Source of the DNA: JAAYDS01 sp039680625
GTDB taxonomy: Bacteria; Chloroflexota; Anaerolineae; UBA1429
Assembly: GCA_039680625.1 (NCBI GenBank)
Contig: JBDKSN010000171.1
Location: forward strand, 1-31,120
Length of the DNA stretch: 31,120 nucleotides
Reading direction: 5' to 3'
Shown: positions 23,201 through 30,632 of the stretch, in pieces
Layout of the letters: each line of letters starts with the position of its first letter
How positions within the stretch are numbered: the first letter of the stretch is position 1
Position numbers and translations under genes: made by a program
The notes under the pieces: model-generated
The model's database searches: none
The model's input: only the letters and a program-made list of their open reading frames with translations
Told to the model about the DNA's origin: nothing

Positions 23201-24739
23201 ATGCGGCGCGCCCTAGCCCTTATGCTGTTGGCCGCCCTGCTGTGGGGCTTGGCCGTCTCGCCCTCGAGGGCGGCCGGACCCGACTATGCCGCCGTGGGCC
23301 TGTTTGCCCTCCCCTGGGCCTGCGGCGAAGGCCATGTCATCACTTGGGACCCGCAGGGGCACTGGGAGGCCAACAAAGCCAGCGGCGTGGCGTATGACCT
23401 GCGCATGGCGGTGGGCACACCCCTGTATGCGCCAACCGACGGCGTGGCGCACTTTCTTGTAGATGATCGCCCCTTTGAGACCAACCTGGGCAACTATGTC
23501 GACCTGGTCACCCTCGACGGCAACTGGCTGATCCGTCTGGCGCATCTGGACGGCGTGCAGGCTGGCCAACGCCAAGTGCGTGCCGGCGATTTGATCGGCC
23601 ATTCGGGCGATTCCGGCGCGACCGCCGCGCATCTCCATCTCGAGCTTCTTGTTCGTTCAGGCTCGGCGTGGGTGCCGCCCGATCTCAGTCGCCTCACGCG
23701 CTTGTTTGGCCTGCCGCGCAGCGCCTTTGTCGAGGGCGCCACGTTGACGAACGACACCTGTGCGACGACGTTGGTGGTCGCCGGTGATGTGGTCTCTCTG
23801 GATGCCGACGCGCCGCTCGGCCAGGCGCAACGTCTACAACTGGCGTTGCGCAACGACAGCTTGAACGACGTGCCGCTAGACTGGGTGCAGCTCTCGGTCT
23901 ATTCCACGCAGGGGCTGGCTCAGGTGGTCGATCGCGAAGGCTCGTGGCGCGTGGCCGCTCGCGACACTCTGACGATCGAGATACCCGCCCTGTTAGGCGC
24001 CGAGGGAGACTGGTATGTCGGCCGGGTCGTCGTGCGCTCAGCGGGGAGCGTCTCGGGCCAACCGGCGACAGGCCAGCTCCGTGTGGGCGGGTCTGCGCTG
24101 CAGGTGCGGGCCCTCAGCCCTGGGCGCGCGCTCTATGCGGTCGGTGAGGTGCCACAGATAAAAGTGGTGTTGCAGAACCAGGGCACATCGACTTGGCAGG
24201 CCCAAGATGTGATCGTCGAAGGCTCCCAGCCCCATGGCGACCGTTGGGAGGCAAGCTTGGGTGCTGCGGTGACGCTCGCGGGTGGGCAATCTCGGCGTTT
24301 GGTGCTGACGGGCGCGATGATTCCGCGACAGGTGGGTGCCTGGCGCGTAGAGCGTGTCGCCTTTGTCCGCGAGGGGCATCGCTTTGTGCTGGCGACGAGC
24401 GACCTTGAGTTTGGGGTGCAAGGCCTGCAGCTGGATTTGGAGCAAGTCGACGCGGAGGCCGTCGGAGGGCAGGTGGTGATCAGGGCGACGCTGCGGAATG
24501 TGGGCACCGCGGTGACTGCGCCAGACCGTATCGAAGCTTGGGGTTGGCAGCCCGATGGCGTGACGACCTTTACCGCCAGTACGACCTTGCCGGCGCTCTT
24601 CCCCGGGCAGAGCACTCTTGTCAGAATGACAGCGCCATTGAATTCACCAAGCGATGGCTGGCGGCTGGCAGACGTCGGCTACTGGCTAAAGGGCACATAC
24701 TATTCCGCCGGCATGCCTCGCTATGGCGGTGGTGAATAG
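23201..24739 (+). CDS. Secreted M23 (LytM-like) peptidase-fold protein with Ig-like domains
   Basis: A 512-residue exported protein. Residues 1-25 form a signal peptide (RRALALMLLAALLWGL...SRAA). The M23 domain spans ~30-170: VAYDLRMAVGTPLYAPTDGVA with Asp66, RLAHLD with His115, GHSGDSG and HLHLE with His144 and His146. The first zinc-ligand His expected four residues before Asp66 is Gly62, although His54 is nearby, so activity is uncertain. The remainder is two or three beta-sandwich (CARDB-like) domains with LRNDSLNDVPL, LQNQGTSTWQA and LRNVGTAVTAP. I start at ATG 23201, preceded by GAGGG, which lies 5 bases after the stop of the Usp gene; the longer open frame upstream lies inside that gene. 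Confidence 0.82.
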   Translation: MRRALALMLLAALLWGLAVSPSRAAGPDYAAVGLFALPWACGEGHVITWDPQGHWEANKASGVAYDLRMAVGTPLYAPTDGVAHFLVDDRPFETNLGNYVDLVTLDGNWLIRLAHLDGVQAGQRQVRAGDLIGHSGDSGATAAHLHLELLVRSGSAWVPPDLSRLTRLFGLPRSAFVEGATLTNDTCATTLVVAGDVVSLDADAPLGQAQRLQLALRNDSLNDVPLDWVQLSVYSTQGLAQVVDREGSWRVAARDTLTIEIPALLGAEGDWYVGRVVVRSAGSVSGQPATGQLRVGGSALQVRALSPGRALYAVGEVPQIKVVLQNQGTSTWQAQDVIVEGSQPHGDRWEASLGAAVTLAGGQSRRLVLTGAMIPRQVGAWRVERVAFVREGHRFVLATSDLEFGVQGLQLDLEQVDAEAVGGQVVIRATLRNVGTAVTAPDRIEAWGWQPDGVTTFTASTTLPALFPGQSTLVRMTAPLNSPSDGWRLADVGYWLKGTYYSAGMPRYGGGE

Positions 24740-24744
24740 CGTCG

Positions 24745-25353
24745 CTAGACGATCTGCGGCGGACCGAGCTTGTCGCTGATCAGTTTGAGCAGCCAGGGGA
24801 GGTCGCTCACGGTGCCAGGTTCGATCACGAACGAACTGTCATCGCCGAGGCCGGTGGTGGTGATCTCGTACGAGTGCGGGGGCAGCTTGGCGATGATCTT
24901 GCTGTCGACCAACACGTGGCTCAGGCCTGCGATGCGGCCCAGCTTGGTCTGCCGGAAGGGCAAGAGCTGCTGGTAAAAACCCGTCGCCTGCTTCCATTCC
25001 AGTCGTTGATTGCCCCAATGCGAGCGTCGCTCGATGTACTCGTCGGTGACGATGGTCTCTTCGTCGCGTAACAGAAACCAGTAGTAGATGCCCGTAGCCA
25101 GTGGCGCCAGACACAGCAGAGCATAGACCCACGAATACTCGTGGTGCCAGAACTCGTGCCAGGCCTGGGCCAGGCCTACGCGAAAAGCGGCGATGATCCA
25201 CACCAGGCCAAAGAGGACCACCGAGAGTAGCGCCAGCACCCAGAAATAGTGTCGGCCTTGGCCGCCAAAGGTCTCGCGCTCGGGGACGGGCTCGCCACAA
25301 TTGGGGCATATCGTCCCACCGGGCGCCGAAGTCTCACAGCGCGGACATAACAT
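24745..25353 (-). CDS. Membrane protein with N-terminal zinc ribbon
   Basis: A 202-residue protein of unknown function. A zinc ribbon at the very start has Cys3/Cys6 and Cys16/Cys19 (CPRC...CPNC). Two membrane helices follow (about 37-57 and 73-93), then a basic-aromatic cytoplasmic domain (EETIVTDEYIERRSHWGNQRLEW) that looks like a PH-like membrane-associated domain (DUF304/bPH2 type), seen as 'IVTDEYI...W.' strands. I start at ATG 25353 with AGGAG upstream; an in-frame start at 25425 would fall within the promoter. It converges with the M23 gene with only 5 bases between and is divergent from galT. Confidence 0.75.
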   Translation of the reverse strand: MLCPRCETSAPGGTICPNCGEPVPERETFGGQGRHYFWVLALLSVVLFGLVWIIAAFRVGLAQAWHEFWHHEYSWVYALLCLAPLATGIYYWFLLRDEETIVTDEYIERRSHWGNQRLEWKQATGFYQQLLPFRQTKLGRIAGLSHVLVDSKIIAKLPPHSYEITTTGLGDDSSFVIEPGTVSDLPWLLKLISDKLGPPQIV

Positions 25354-25396
25354 GATCTGCTCCTGACGGGTATACAGGCTGGCTCCATCCAAGAGG

Positions 25397-25425
25397 AGCA
25401 TAGGCTGCGCGGCAGAGAGCGTCAA
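25397..25425 (-). promoter_or_regulatory. Sigma70-like promoter for the zinc-ribbon membrane protein
   Basis: On the minus strand TTGACG (25425-25420), a 17-base spacer and TATGCT (25402-25397). The predicted +1 near 25391 leaves a ~38-base leader. Confidence 0.55.
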
Positions 25426-25441
25426 GCTTGGCGGAGCAGTC

Positions 25442-25469
25442 TTGACATCACGGGGCCTCTGCCTATGTT
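25442..25469 (+). promoter_or_regulatory. Sigma70-like promoter for galT
   Basis: TTGACA (25442-25447), 16-base spacer, TATGTT (25464-25469). It lies back-to-back with the divergent zinc-ribbon promoter, the two -35 boxes only 16 bases apart, so one regulator could affect both. The leader is about 48 bases. Confidence 0.55.
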
Positions 25470-25523
25470 TACCTGGTTAGTCTGTCGCCCAGCTTCGCAC
25501 CTGTGTAGCCAAGAAGGAGACCC

Positions 25524-26573
25524 ATGTCTGGCATAGACTATGCAGAGACGCCGCACCGTCGTTACAATCCGCTGACGCGAGAGTGGGTGTTGGTCTCGCC
25601 CCACCGCACCAAGCGCCCTTGGCAGGGCCAAGTCGAGCGCCTCGCCGAGGACAAGCGCCCGCAGTATGACCCCAAGTGCTATCTTTGCCCGGGCAATGCG
25701 CGCTCGAGCGGCAGCGAAAGGAACCCCCAATACACCGGCACCTATGTCTTTGACAATGACTTTGCCGCATTGCTCCAGGACATCCCCACGGGTGCGGTCG
25801 ACGACGGCGGGCTGCTCAAGGCACGGTCAGAGCGGGGCATCTGCCGTGTGGTGTGTTTCTCGCCCGATCATAGCTTGGGCATCCCCGACCTATCGGTGCC
25901 CGCGTTGCGCGCCGTGGTCGATGTATGGGCCGAGGAGTATGCCTCGCTGGGCGCCCGCGACTTTATCCATCATGTGCAGATCTTTCAGAATAACGGGGCG
26001 ATGATGGGCGCCAGCAACCCGCACCCGCACGGGCAGATCTGGGCCAACGAGACGGTGCCGCAGATCCCCGCGACGGAGACCGACTCGATGGCCGAGTATC
26101 GCCAAGAGCATCATTCCTGCCTCTTGTGCGACTATTTGCAACTCGAGCTAGATCGCCGTGAGCGGCTCGTTTTTGAGAACGACCATTATGCCGTCGTCGT
26201 GCCGTTCTGGGCGGTGTGGCCCTTTGAGACCTTGGTGTTGCCCAAACGGCATGTCAGCAGCTTGCTAGAGATGGGCGATGCTGAGCGCATAGCGTTGGCC
26301 GACGTGATCAAGCGCCTGACCACGCGCTATGATAACCTGTTCGAGACCTCATTCCCCTACTCGATGGGCGTGCACCAGCGGCCAACCGATGGCCAGGCGC
26401 ACGATGAGTGGCACCTGCACTTGCATTACTATCCACCGTTGCTTCGCTCGGCCACCGTGCGCAAGTTCATGGTGGGCTATGAGATGCTGGGTAACCCCCA
26501 GCGTGACTTGACGGCTGAGGGCGCCGCCAAACAACTCGCTGCGCTCTCCGAGGTGCGGTTCAGCGAACGCTAG
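25524..26573 (+). CDS. galT: Galactose-1-phosphate uridylyltransferase
   Basis: Exchanges UMP between UDP-glucose and galactose-1-phosphate in the Leloir pathway. The 349-residue HIT-superfamily enzyme has the zinc-binding CYLCPG near the N-terminus, a second zinc-associated site, the catalytic NPHPHGQ (His169 the UMP-accepting nucleophile, equivalent to His166 of E. coli) and the C-terminal domain with LPKRHVSSLLEM and HLHLHYYPP. Length is normal. AAGGAGA precedes the ATG, and a TTGACA promoter lies just upstream. It partners functionally with the galE-like gene 8 kb to the left. Its last 14 bases overlap the 3' end of the convergent unknown gene. Confidence 0.95.
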   Translation: MSGIDYAETPHRRYNPLTREWVLVSPHRTKRPWQGQVERLAEDKRPQYDPKCYLCPGNARSSGSERNPQYTGTYVFDNDFAALLQDIPTGAVDDGGLLKARSERGICRVVCFSPDHSLGIPDLSVPALRAVVDVWAEEYASLGARDFIHHVQIFQNNGAMMGASNPHPHGQIWANETVPQIPATETDSMAEYRQEHHSCLLCDYLQLELDRRERLVFENDHYAVVVPFWAVWPFETLVLPKRHVSSLLEMGDAERIALADVIKRLTTRYDNLFETSFPYSMGVHQRPTDGQAHDEWHLHLHYYPPLLRSATVRKFMVGYEMLGNPQRDLTAEGAAKQLAALSEVRFSER

Positions 26574-27132
26574 CGCCGTGCCCGTTCGCTGGCAGGATCA
26601 CGCCGCCTTGACCTGCGCCGCGGCGTGATTCGTTCTCTGGCCGCTCTCCCTGCGCCTCACCCTCGAGCTCTTGGAGACGAGAGGCCAGCTCTTCGATGGC
26701 CGTGAGGTCGAGGCCGTAGCCAGGGGTGCCGCGCACGAGTTCTCGGATGAGCGCCCGCTCGAACTGCGCGACGAACTCACCTGGCGTGGCATAGGGCTGC
26801 CAGTGGGCGCCAGATTCGCGCGCAAAGGCCGCAGCCGCCGGCGAGGCGATCCGTCCGCTGTGACGGTAGCAAAAGCTAGTGACGTGGGATGCCTGGGCTG
26901 CCTCCCATTCGACGCCCATGGGCGCCACCAGATCAGAGCCGAGAAGGATGACATAGGCGGTGGCGCGAGAAAGCGCGGCAAGGTCGGGGTTGGCCGGCTC
27001 GCCGACCGAGGGCGTGCGTTTGATCGTCCAGCGAGCCGAGCGAGGCAGGCCCGCCAGGAGCTGCCCCAGCAACTCACACTCGGCGTCCATCTCGGCTGCC
27101 GCACTCACATAGAGCGACAGTTGCTCCGACAT
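26560..27132 (-). CDS. Uncharacterised protein with TIR/DUF4062-like N-terminus
   Basis: A 190-residue protein I do not recognise with certainty. The first ~90 residues (LSLYVSAAAEMDAECELLGQLL, then a strand-loop pattern with RATAYVILLGSDLVAPMGVEWEAA) resemble the alternating strand/helix start of DUF4062- or TIR-like domains, which often occur in signalling or defence proteins. The C-terminal ~60 residues are polar and low in complexity. ATG 27132 has AAGGAG upstream. It starts 15 bases after the dehydrogenase stop, so it belongs to the same transcript, and its 3' end overlaps galT by 14 bases. The fold suggestion is weak. Confidence 0.62.
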   Translation of the reverse strand: MSEQLSLYVSAAAEMDAECELLGQLLAGLPRSARWTIKRTPSVGEPANPDLAALSRATAYVILLGSDLVAPMGVEWEAAQASHVTSFCYRHSGRIASPAAAAFARESGAHWQPYATPGEFVAQFERALIRELVRGTPGYGLDLTAIEELASRLQELEGEAQGERPENESRRGAGQGGVILPANGHGASVR

Positions 27133-27147
27133 CGATCAGACTCCTTG

Positions 27148-28242
27148 CTAGAGATACGGGTCGATCAGGGCCTTGACGGCGCGGTAGTGACGTACGTCGT
27201 CGAGCGCCTCGTTGGCCTGATCGAGCGAATAGCTGCGAGTGATGAACCGCTCCCATTGAAAGCGGTCGCCGTGCTTGGCCAGCACGCGGAGACCACGCCA
27301 AAAGTGGCTGAAATCGCTGCCCCACGAGCCGCGCACCTCGAGGTGCTTTTGGTTGATGTCCAGGTGCGGGTTCATACGGATGTCGCCCTGGTTCGTATAT
27401 TGCCCCACGATCACATAGCGGCCGGCATCGCGCGTGAGGTGAAAGCCCTCGTTGACCGCCTGCGGGTTGCCGCTCGCCTCGATGGTCACGTCTGCGCCCC
27501 GACCTTGGGTGAGCGCGATCACACGCTCTTGTCGCTCGGCGGGCGTGGTCGTGCCGATGTCGATCACATTGTCGGCACCGATGCGCAAGGCCTCTGCCAG
27601 ACGAGCCTCAGGCCCGCCGATGACGATGACCTGCGTGGCCCCCGAGAGCTGCGCCAAGATCGCGGCGCTCAGCCCAACTGGCCCACTGCCCTGCACCACC
27701 ACCGTATCGCCCAGCATGATCTCGGCGCGCTCGATAGCATGCGTCGCCGTGGGCAGGCCACACCCCGCGCCAATAAAGCGCCGTGGCGGCACCGTCTCAG
27801 GCAGCGGCAGGATCTTGACGCCGGGTTTCAGGTAGATCATCTCGGCCCAGCCGCCCAAGAGGCCATCGCGGGCAGAATCCGTGATGCCATACACCTTGCG
27901 GTGTGGGCAGCGTGTGGTGGTCTTGGCCACGGTGCAATACCAGCAATGGCCGCAGGTCTCGTGCACATCGAGGAAGGTGACGATTTGCCCCTTACGCAGA
28001 GGTTGGCCATCGAGATCCACAGGCGAGCCGGCCAGGTCGGCGATCTCGCCCACGTTGATGTGCCCGGGGATGATAGGGTAGGGCACGCCGGCCAGGTGGC
28101 CTTGGTGCAAATGCACATCAGTGCCGCACACCTCGCTATAGATGGTGCGCAACAAGACGGCACCGTCTTCCAGATGGGGCAAGGGGAAGTCGCGCACCTC
28201 TAGCGGCAAGCCGGGGCCGGGCATCACCGCCGCTCTCACCAT
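27148..28242 (-). CDS. Zinc-dependent medium-chain alcohol/polyol dehydrogenase
   Basis: NAD(P)-dependent dehydrogenase of 364 residues, MDR superfamily; the substrate (alcohol, sorbitol or threonine type) cannot be told. Catalytic zinc ligands are Cys39 (SEVCGTD) and His61 (PGHINVGE). The third is probably the Cys in IGAGCGL (about residue 180). The structural zinc set is Cys97, Cys100, Cys103 and Cys112. The Rossmann motif is VVQGSGPVGLSA. The glutamate that normally follows the catalytic His (GHE) is Ile62 here, which may shift activity. The -10 box TATAAT lies about 35 bases upstream and GGAGG precedes the ATG. The unknown gene follows 15 bases later. Confidence 0.9.
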   Translation of the reverse strand: MVRAAVMPGPGLPLEVRDFPLPHLEDGAVLLRTIYSEVCGTDVHLHQGHLAGVPYPIIPGHINVGEIADLAGSPVDLDGQPLRKGQIVTFLDVHETCGHCWYCTVAKTTTRCPHRKVYGITDSARDGLLGGWAEMIYLKPGVKILPLPETVPPRRFIGAGCGLPTATHAIERAEIMLGDTVVVQGSGPVGLSAAILAQLSGATQVIVIGGPEARLAEALRIGADNVIDIGTTTPAERQERVIALTQGRGADVTIEASGNPQAVNEGFHLTRDAGRYVIVGQYTNQGDIRMNPHLDINQKHLEVRGSWGSDFSHFWRGLRVLAKHGDRFQWERFITRSYSLDQANEALDDVRHYRAVKALIDPYL

Positions 28243-28277
28243 GGCGATCCTCCAAAGGCAGATTCCAGTCTATGCCT

Positions 28278-28283
28278 ATTATA
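28278..28283 (-). promoter_or_regulatory. TATAAT -10 box for the dehydrogenase gene
   Basis: A perfect TATAAT on the minus strand (28283-28278); no convincing -35 at 16-18 bases. The predicted start near 28272 leaves a 30-base leader with GGAGG. Confidence 0.45.
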
Positions 28284-28353
28284 GCGAGGATAGAACGAGC
28301 CGGGAATGCATCGGCACGTGGTGCTGAGCCTGAGCCTGCAATGGAGGCTTGGA

Positions 28354-29106
28354 CTAGTGCAGGATCTTGCTCAGGAACTGGCGCGTACGTTCCTCTTTAG
28401 GTGCCTCAAAGAGCTGTTCAGGGGTGGTGTCTTCGATAATGCGCGCTTGGTCCATAAAGATGATACGGTCAGCTGCGTTGCGCGCAAAGCCCATCTCATG
28501 AGTCACCGCAACCATGGTCATACCCTCGTGGGCCAGCTCGAGCATGACGTCGAGCACCTCTTTGATCATCTCAGGGTCGAGAGCCGAAGTGGGCTCGTCA
28601 AAGAGCATGATCTTGGGCTGCATGGCTAGGGCACGCGCGATGGCCACGCGTTGCTGTTGCCCTCCCGAAAGCTGCCCCGGGTAGGCTTGGGCCTTTTCGG
28701 GAATACCCACCTTCTCGAGCAGATGCTCGGCGATGGCGTACGCCTCGGTCTTGGGCCGCTTGCGCACCACACGCTGCGCCAAGAGCAGATTGTCTATCAC
28801 CGTGAGGTGAGGGAACAGGTTGAATTGCTGAAACACCATGCCGACCTCGGCGCGCACCTGGTTGATATCCTCGGCGCTATCGAGAAGGATGCCATCGACG
28901 GTCACACGGCCTGCGTCGGGCACCTCGAGGTGATTGATGCAACGCAGCATGGTCGACTTGCCCGAGCCACTCGGCCCGATGATCACCGTCACCTGCCCTT
29001 CGGGGATGGTGAGGCTGACGTTGTCTAGCGCGACGATTCGGCCATGGTGAAAGGTCTTGTACAGGTTCTCGATACGGATGATCTCTGGGTTGGAGTGTCG
29101 TTCCAT
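28354..29106 (-). CDS. glnQ: Polar amino acid ABC transporter ATP-binding protein
   Basis: ATPase of an amino-acid importer, 250 residues. Walker A GPSGSGKST is at residues 44-52, Q-loop FQQFNLFPH, signature LSGGQQQR, Walker B MLFDEPTSALDPE and the switch VTHEMGF. This set matches GlnQ/HisP-type proteins. The permease gene ends 9 bases upstream, so the two form an operon; the substrate-binding protein is not in the window. Substrate specificity is not readable from the ATPase. Confidence 0.96.
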   Translation of the reverse strand: MERHSNPEIIRIENLYKTFHHGRIVALDNVSLTIPEGQVTVIIGPSGSGKSTMLRCINHLEVPDAGRVTVDGILLDSAEDINQVRAEVGMVFQQFNLFPHLTVIDNLLLAQRVVRKRPKTEAYAIAEHLLEKVGIPEKAQAYPGQLSGGQQQRVAIARALAMQPKIMLFDEPTSALDPEMIKEVLDVMLELAHEGMTMVAVTHEMGFARNAADRIIFMDQARIIEDTTPEQLFEAPKEERTRQFLSKILH

Positions 29107-29115
29107 GATGGGCCT

Positions 29116-30546
29116 CTAGCGCTCAAAGCGCGTCTTGCTCTCGATGAACTCGACGGCGCGTGAAGAGAATAGGGTCAGCACCAGGTAGCACAGGGCCACC
29201 ATGATCCAGGTGTCAAAGCTGAGAAAGGTGCGGGCCATGTACTCGCGGCCTCGACGGGTGAGGTCCGAGACGGCCAACACCGAGACCAGCGACGAGTCTT
29301 TGAGCAGAGCCACGAACTCGTTGCCGATGGGGGGCAAGATGACGCGCACAGCCTGAGGCAGAACCACGTGGCGCATCGACTGGAAATAGTTCATCCCTAG
29401 CGAGCGCGCTGCTTCCATCTGCCCACGGTGGATGGACGAAATGCCCGCCCGAAAGATCTCTGAGCCATAGGCGCCATAGCAAAAGGTGAGGCCAAAGACC
29501 GCCGCGGTGAACGGGCTCAGACGCAGATCGATCAGTTGTTGCCCGACATGGGCAAACGACGGCGACATGGAGAGCAACAAATTGCCGAGCGCATCGAATG
29601 CCTGTGGGAGGGCAAACCAGATGAACAGCAGCTGCACCATCAGGGGGATACCGCGGATGAGCTCGACATAGAGCGACGCGATGCCATAGATGATTGGCGA
29701 GCGCGAGATGCGCCCGAGCCCACCGAGCAGGCTGACGAGTAGAATAAACCCGAACGAGGTGAAGACGATGCGCAGGGTGACGAGGATGCCATCTTGGATA
29801 AAGAGCCAGATCTCGAGAAAGGGGAATGGCTTGAAGCGCACGAGCAGCCAGATGGCCATCGCCACGGCAAAGACGAGCGCCCACCAGTTGAGCAATGGCT
29901 GTTGCAACGCCTGGCGGAATGAGAACGCGCCAACAAACACAGCGGCCACACCCAGGGCGACGACCCAAAAGCCAACTCCGGGGGCGAACTCGGCAGCGTA
30001 CTGGCGCTGAAGGACAAAGCTAAAGTCGAACTGGTGACACCAGGCCAAGAAAAGCGCCAGCAAGCCGGCCCAGCCTAGGTTCACTGTCGCTGGCACCCAG
30101 CTGGCCGCGAGGTTGTTGGGCGCAGTGCGTGAGCGCAGATAGAGCGTCAGGCCCAAGAGGGCCACGACCAGCGGCATAGCCAGGCAGATGATGAGCGAGA
30201 GGTAGCGCCAGAGCGTAGACGACTGGCTGCAGAGCGTAGCCAACCAACCATAGCCCGAGGCCCAGTGTGTCACGGGTACGAGGGTGGCGTCGACGGAGAC
30301 AAACGTCTCTTGGGTCGGGTGGTTGCCCATCGCCATGTTGAGGCCCGAGACCAGGGAAGCGTAATCCGCCTGCACGGTGGTGCCGCCAGAGAATTGCACC
30401 GTGGCCTGCGAGATATGTCGCGTGAACATGGGCAGAGCCAGGCCCACCAAGATCAGTGCTACACCGCCGAGTATGGTCAGGAACCGCCAATCACGCATGC
30501 TCTTGGGCAAGTGCGCGCTGGCAAGCTCAAACTGCTCGTATGTCAT
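29116..30546 (-). CDS. Amino acid ABC transporter permease with long N-terminal membrane extension
   Basis: A 476-residue permease, about twice the size of the usual 220-240-residue HisM/GlnP proteins. The standard permease domain occupies about residues 250-476: GILVTLRIVFTSFG, ELIRGIPLMVQLLFIW, the YGAYGSEIFRAGISSI stretch, and the EAA loop GQMEAARSLGMNYFQSMRHVVLP (from residue 375). The first ~245 residues add several more membrane helices and an extracytoplasmic loop (~residues 48-105). Larger multi-helix versions of this family exist (AapQ/AapM-type), but the N-terminal part here is distinctive. I start at ATG 30546; an in-frame GTG at 30561 is possible, and neither has a strong ribosome site. 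It is followed by glnQ. Confidence 0.88.
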   Translation of the reverse strand: MTYEQFELASAHLPKSMRDWRFLTILGGVALILVGLALPMFTRHISQATVQFSGGTTVQADYASLVSGLNMAMGNHPTQETFVSVDATLVPVTHWASGYGWLATLCSQSSTLWRYLSLIICLAMPLVVALLGLTLYLRSRTAPNNLAASWVPATVNLGWAGLLALFLAWCHQFDFSFVLQRQYAAEFAPGVGFWVVALGVAAVFVGAFSFRQALQQPLLNWWALVFAVAMAIWLLVRFKPFPFLEIWLFIQDGILVTLRIVFTSFGFILLVSLLGGLGRISRSPIIYGIASLYVELIRGIPLMVQLLFIWFALPQAFDALGNLLLSMSPSFAHVGQQLIDLRLSPFTAAVFGLTFCYGAYGSEIFRAGISSIHRGQMEAARSLGMNYFQSMRHVVLPQAVRVILPPIGNEFVALLKDSSLVSVLAVSDLTRRGREYMARTFLSFDTWIMVALCYLVLTLFSSRAVEFIESKTRFER

Positions 30547-30571
30547 GATACGTATTCCCACATGAGCATCA

Positions 30572-30608
30572 CAGCAGAGCCCTCCATCGAGCCGAGCGAG
30601 CTCTGCTG
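30572..30608 (-). other. 9-bp hairpin between the livF gene and the permease
   Basis: CAGCAGAGC (30572-30580) pairs with GCTCTGCTG (30600-30608) around a 19-base loop. It lies in the 86-base gap downstream of livF and upstream of the permease start. No T-run follows, so termination is doubtful; it may partly separate the two transporters. Confidence 0.4.
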
Positions 30609-30632
30609 CGGAGACACTGGATGGACCGACGA

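Noticed and set aside
26671..28203. 510-codon open frame on the plus strand
   Set aside because: It is antisense to the zinc-dependent dehydrogenase and the gene after it; its composition (His/Asp/Arg-rich) is that of a complementary-strand shadow.
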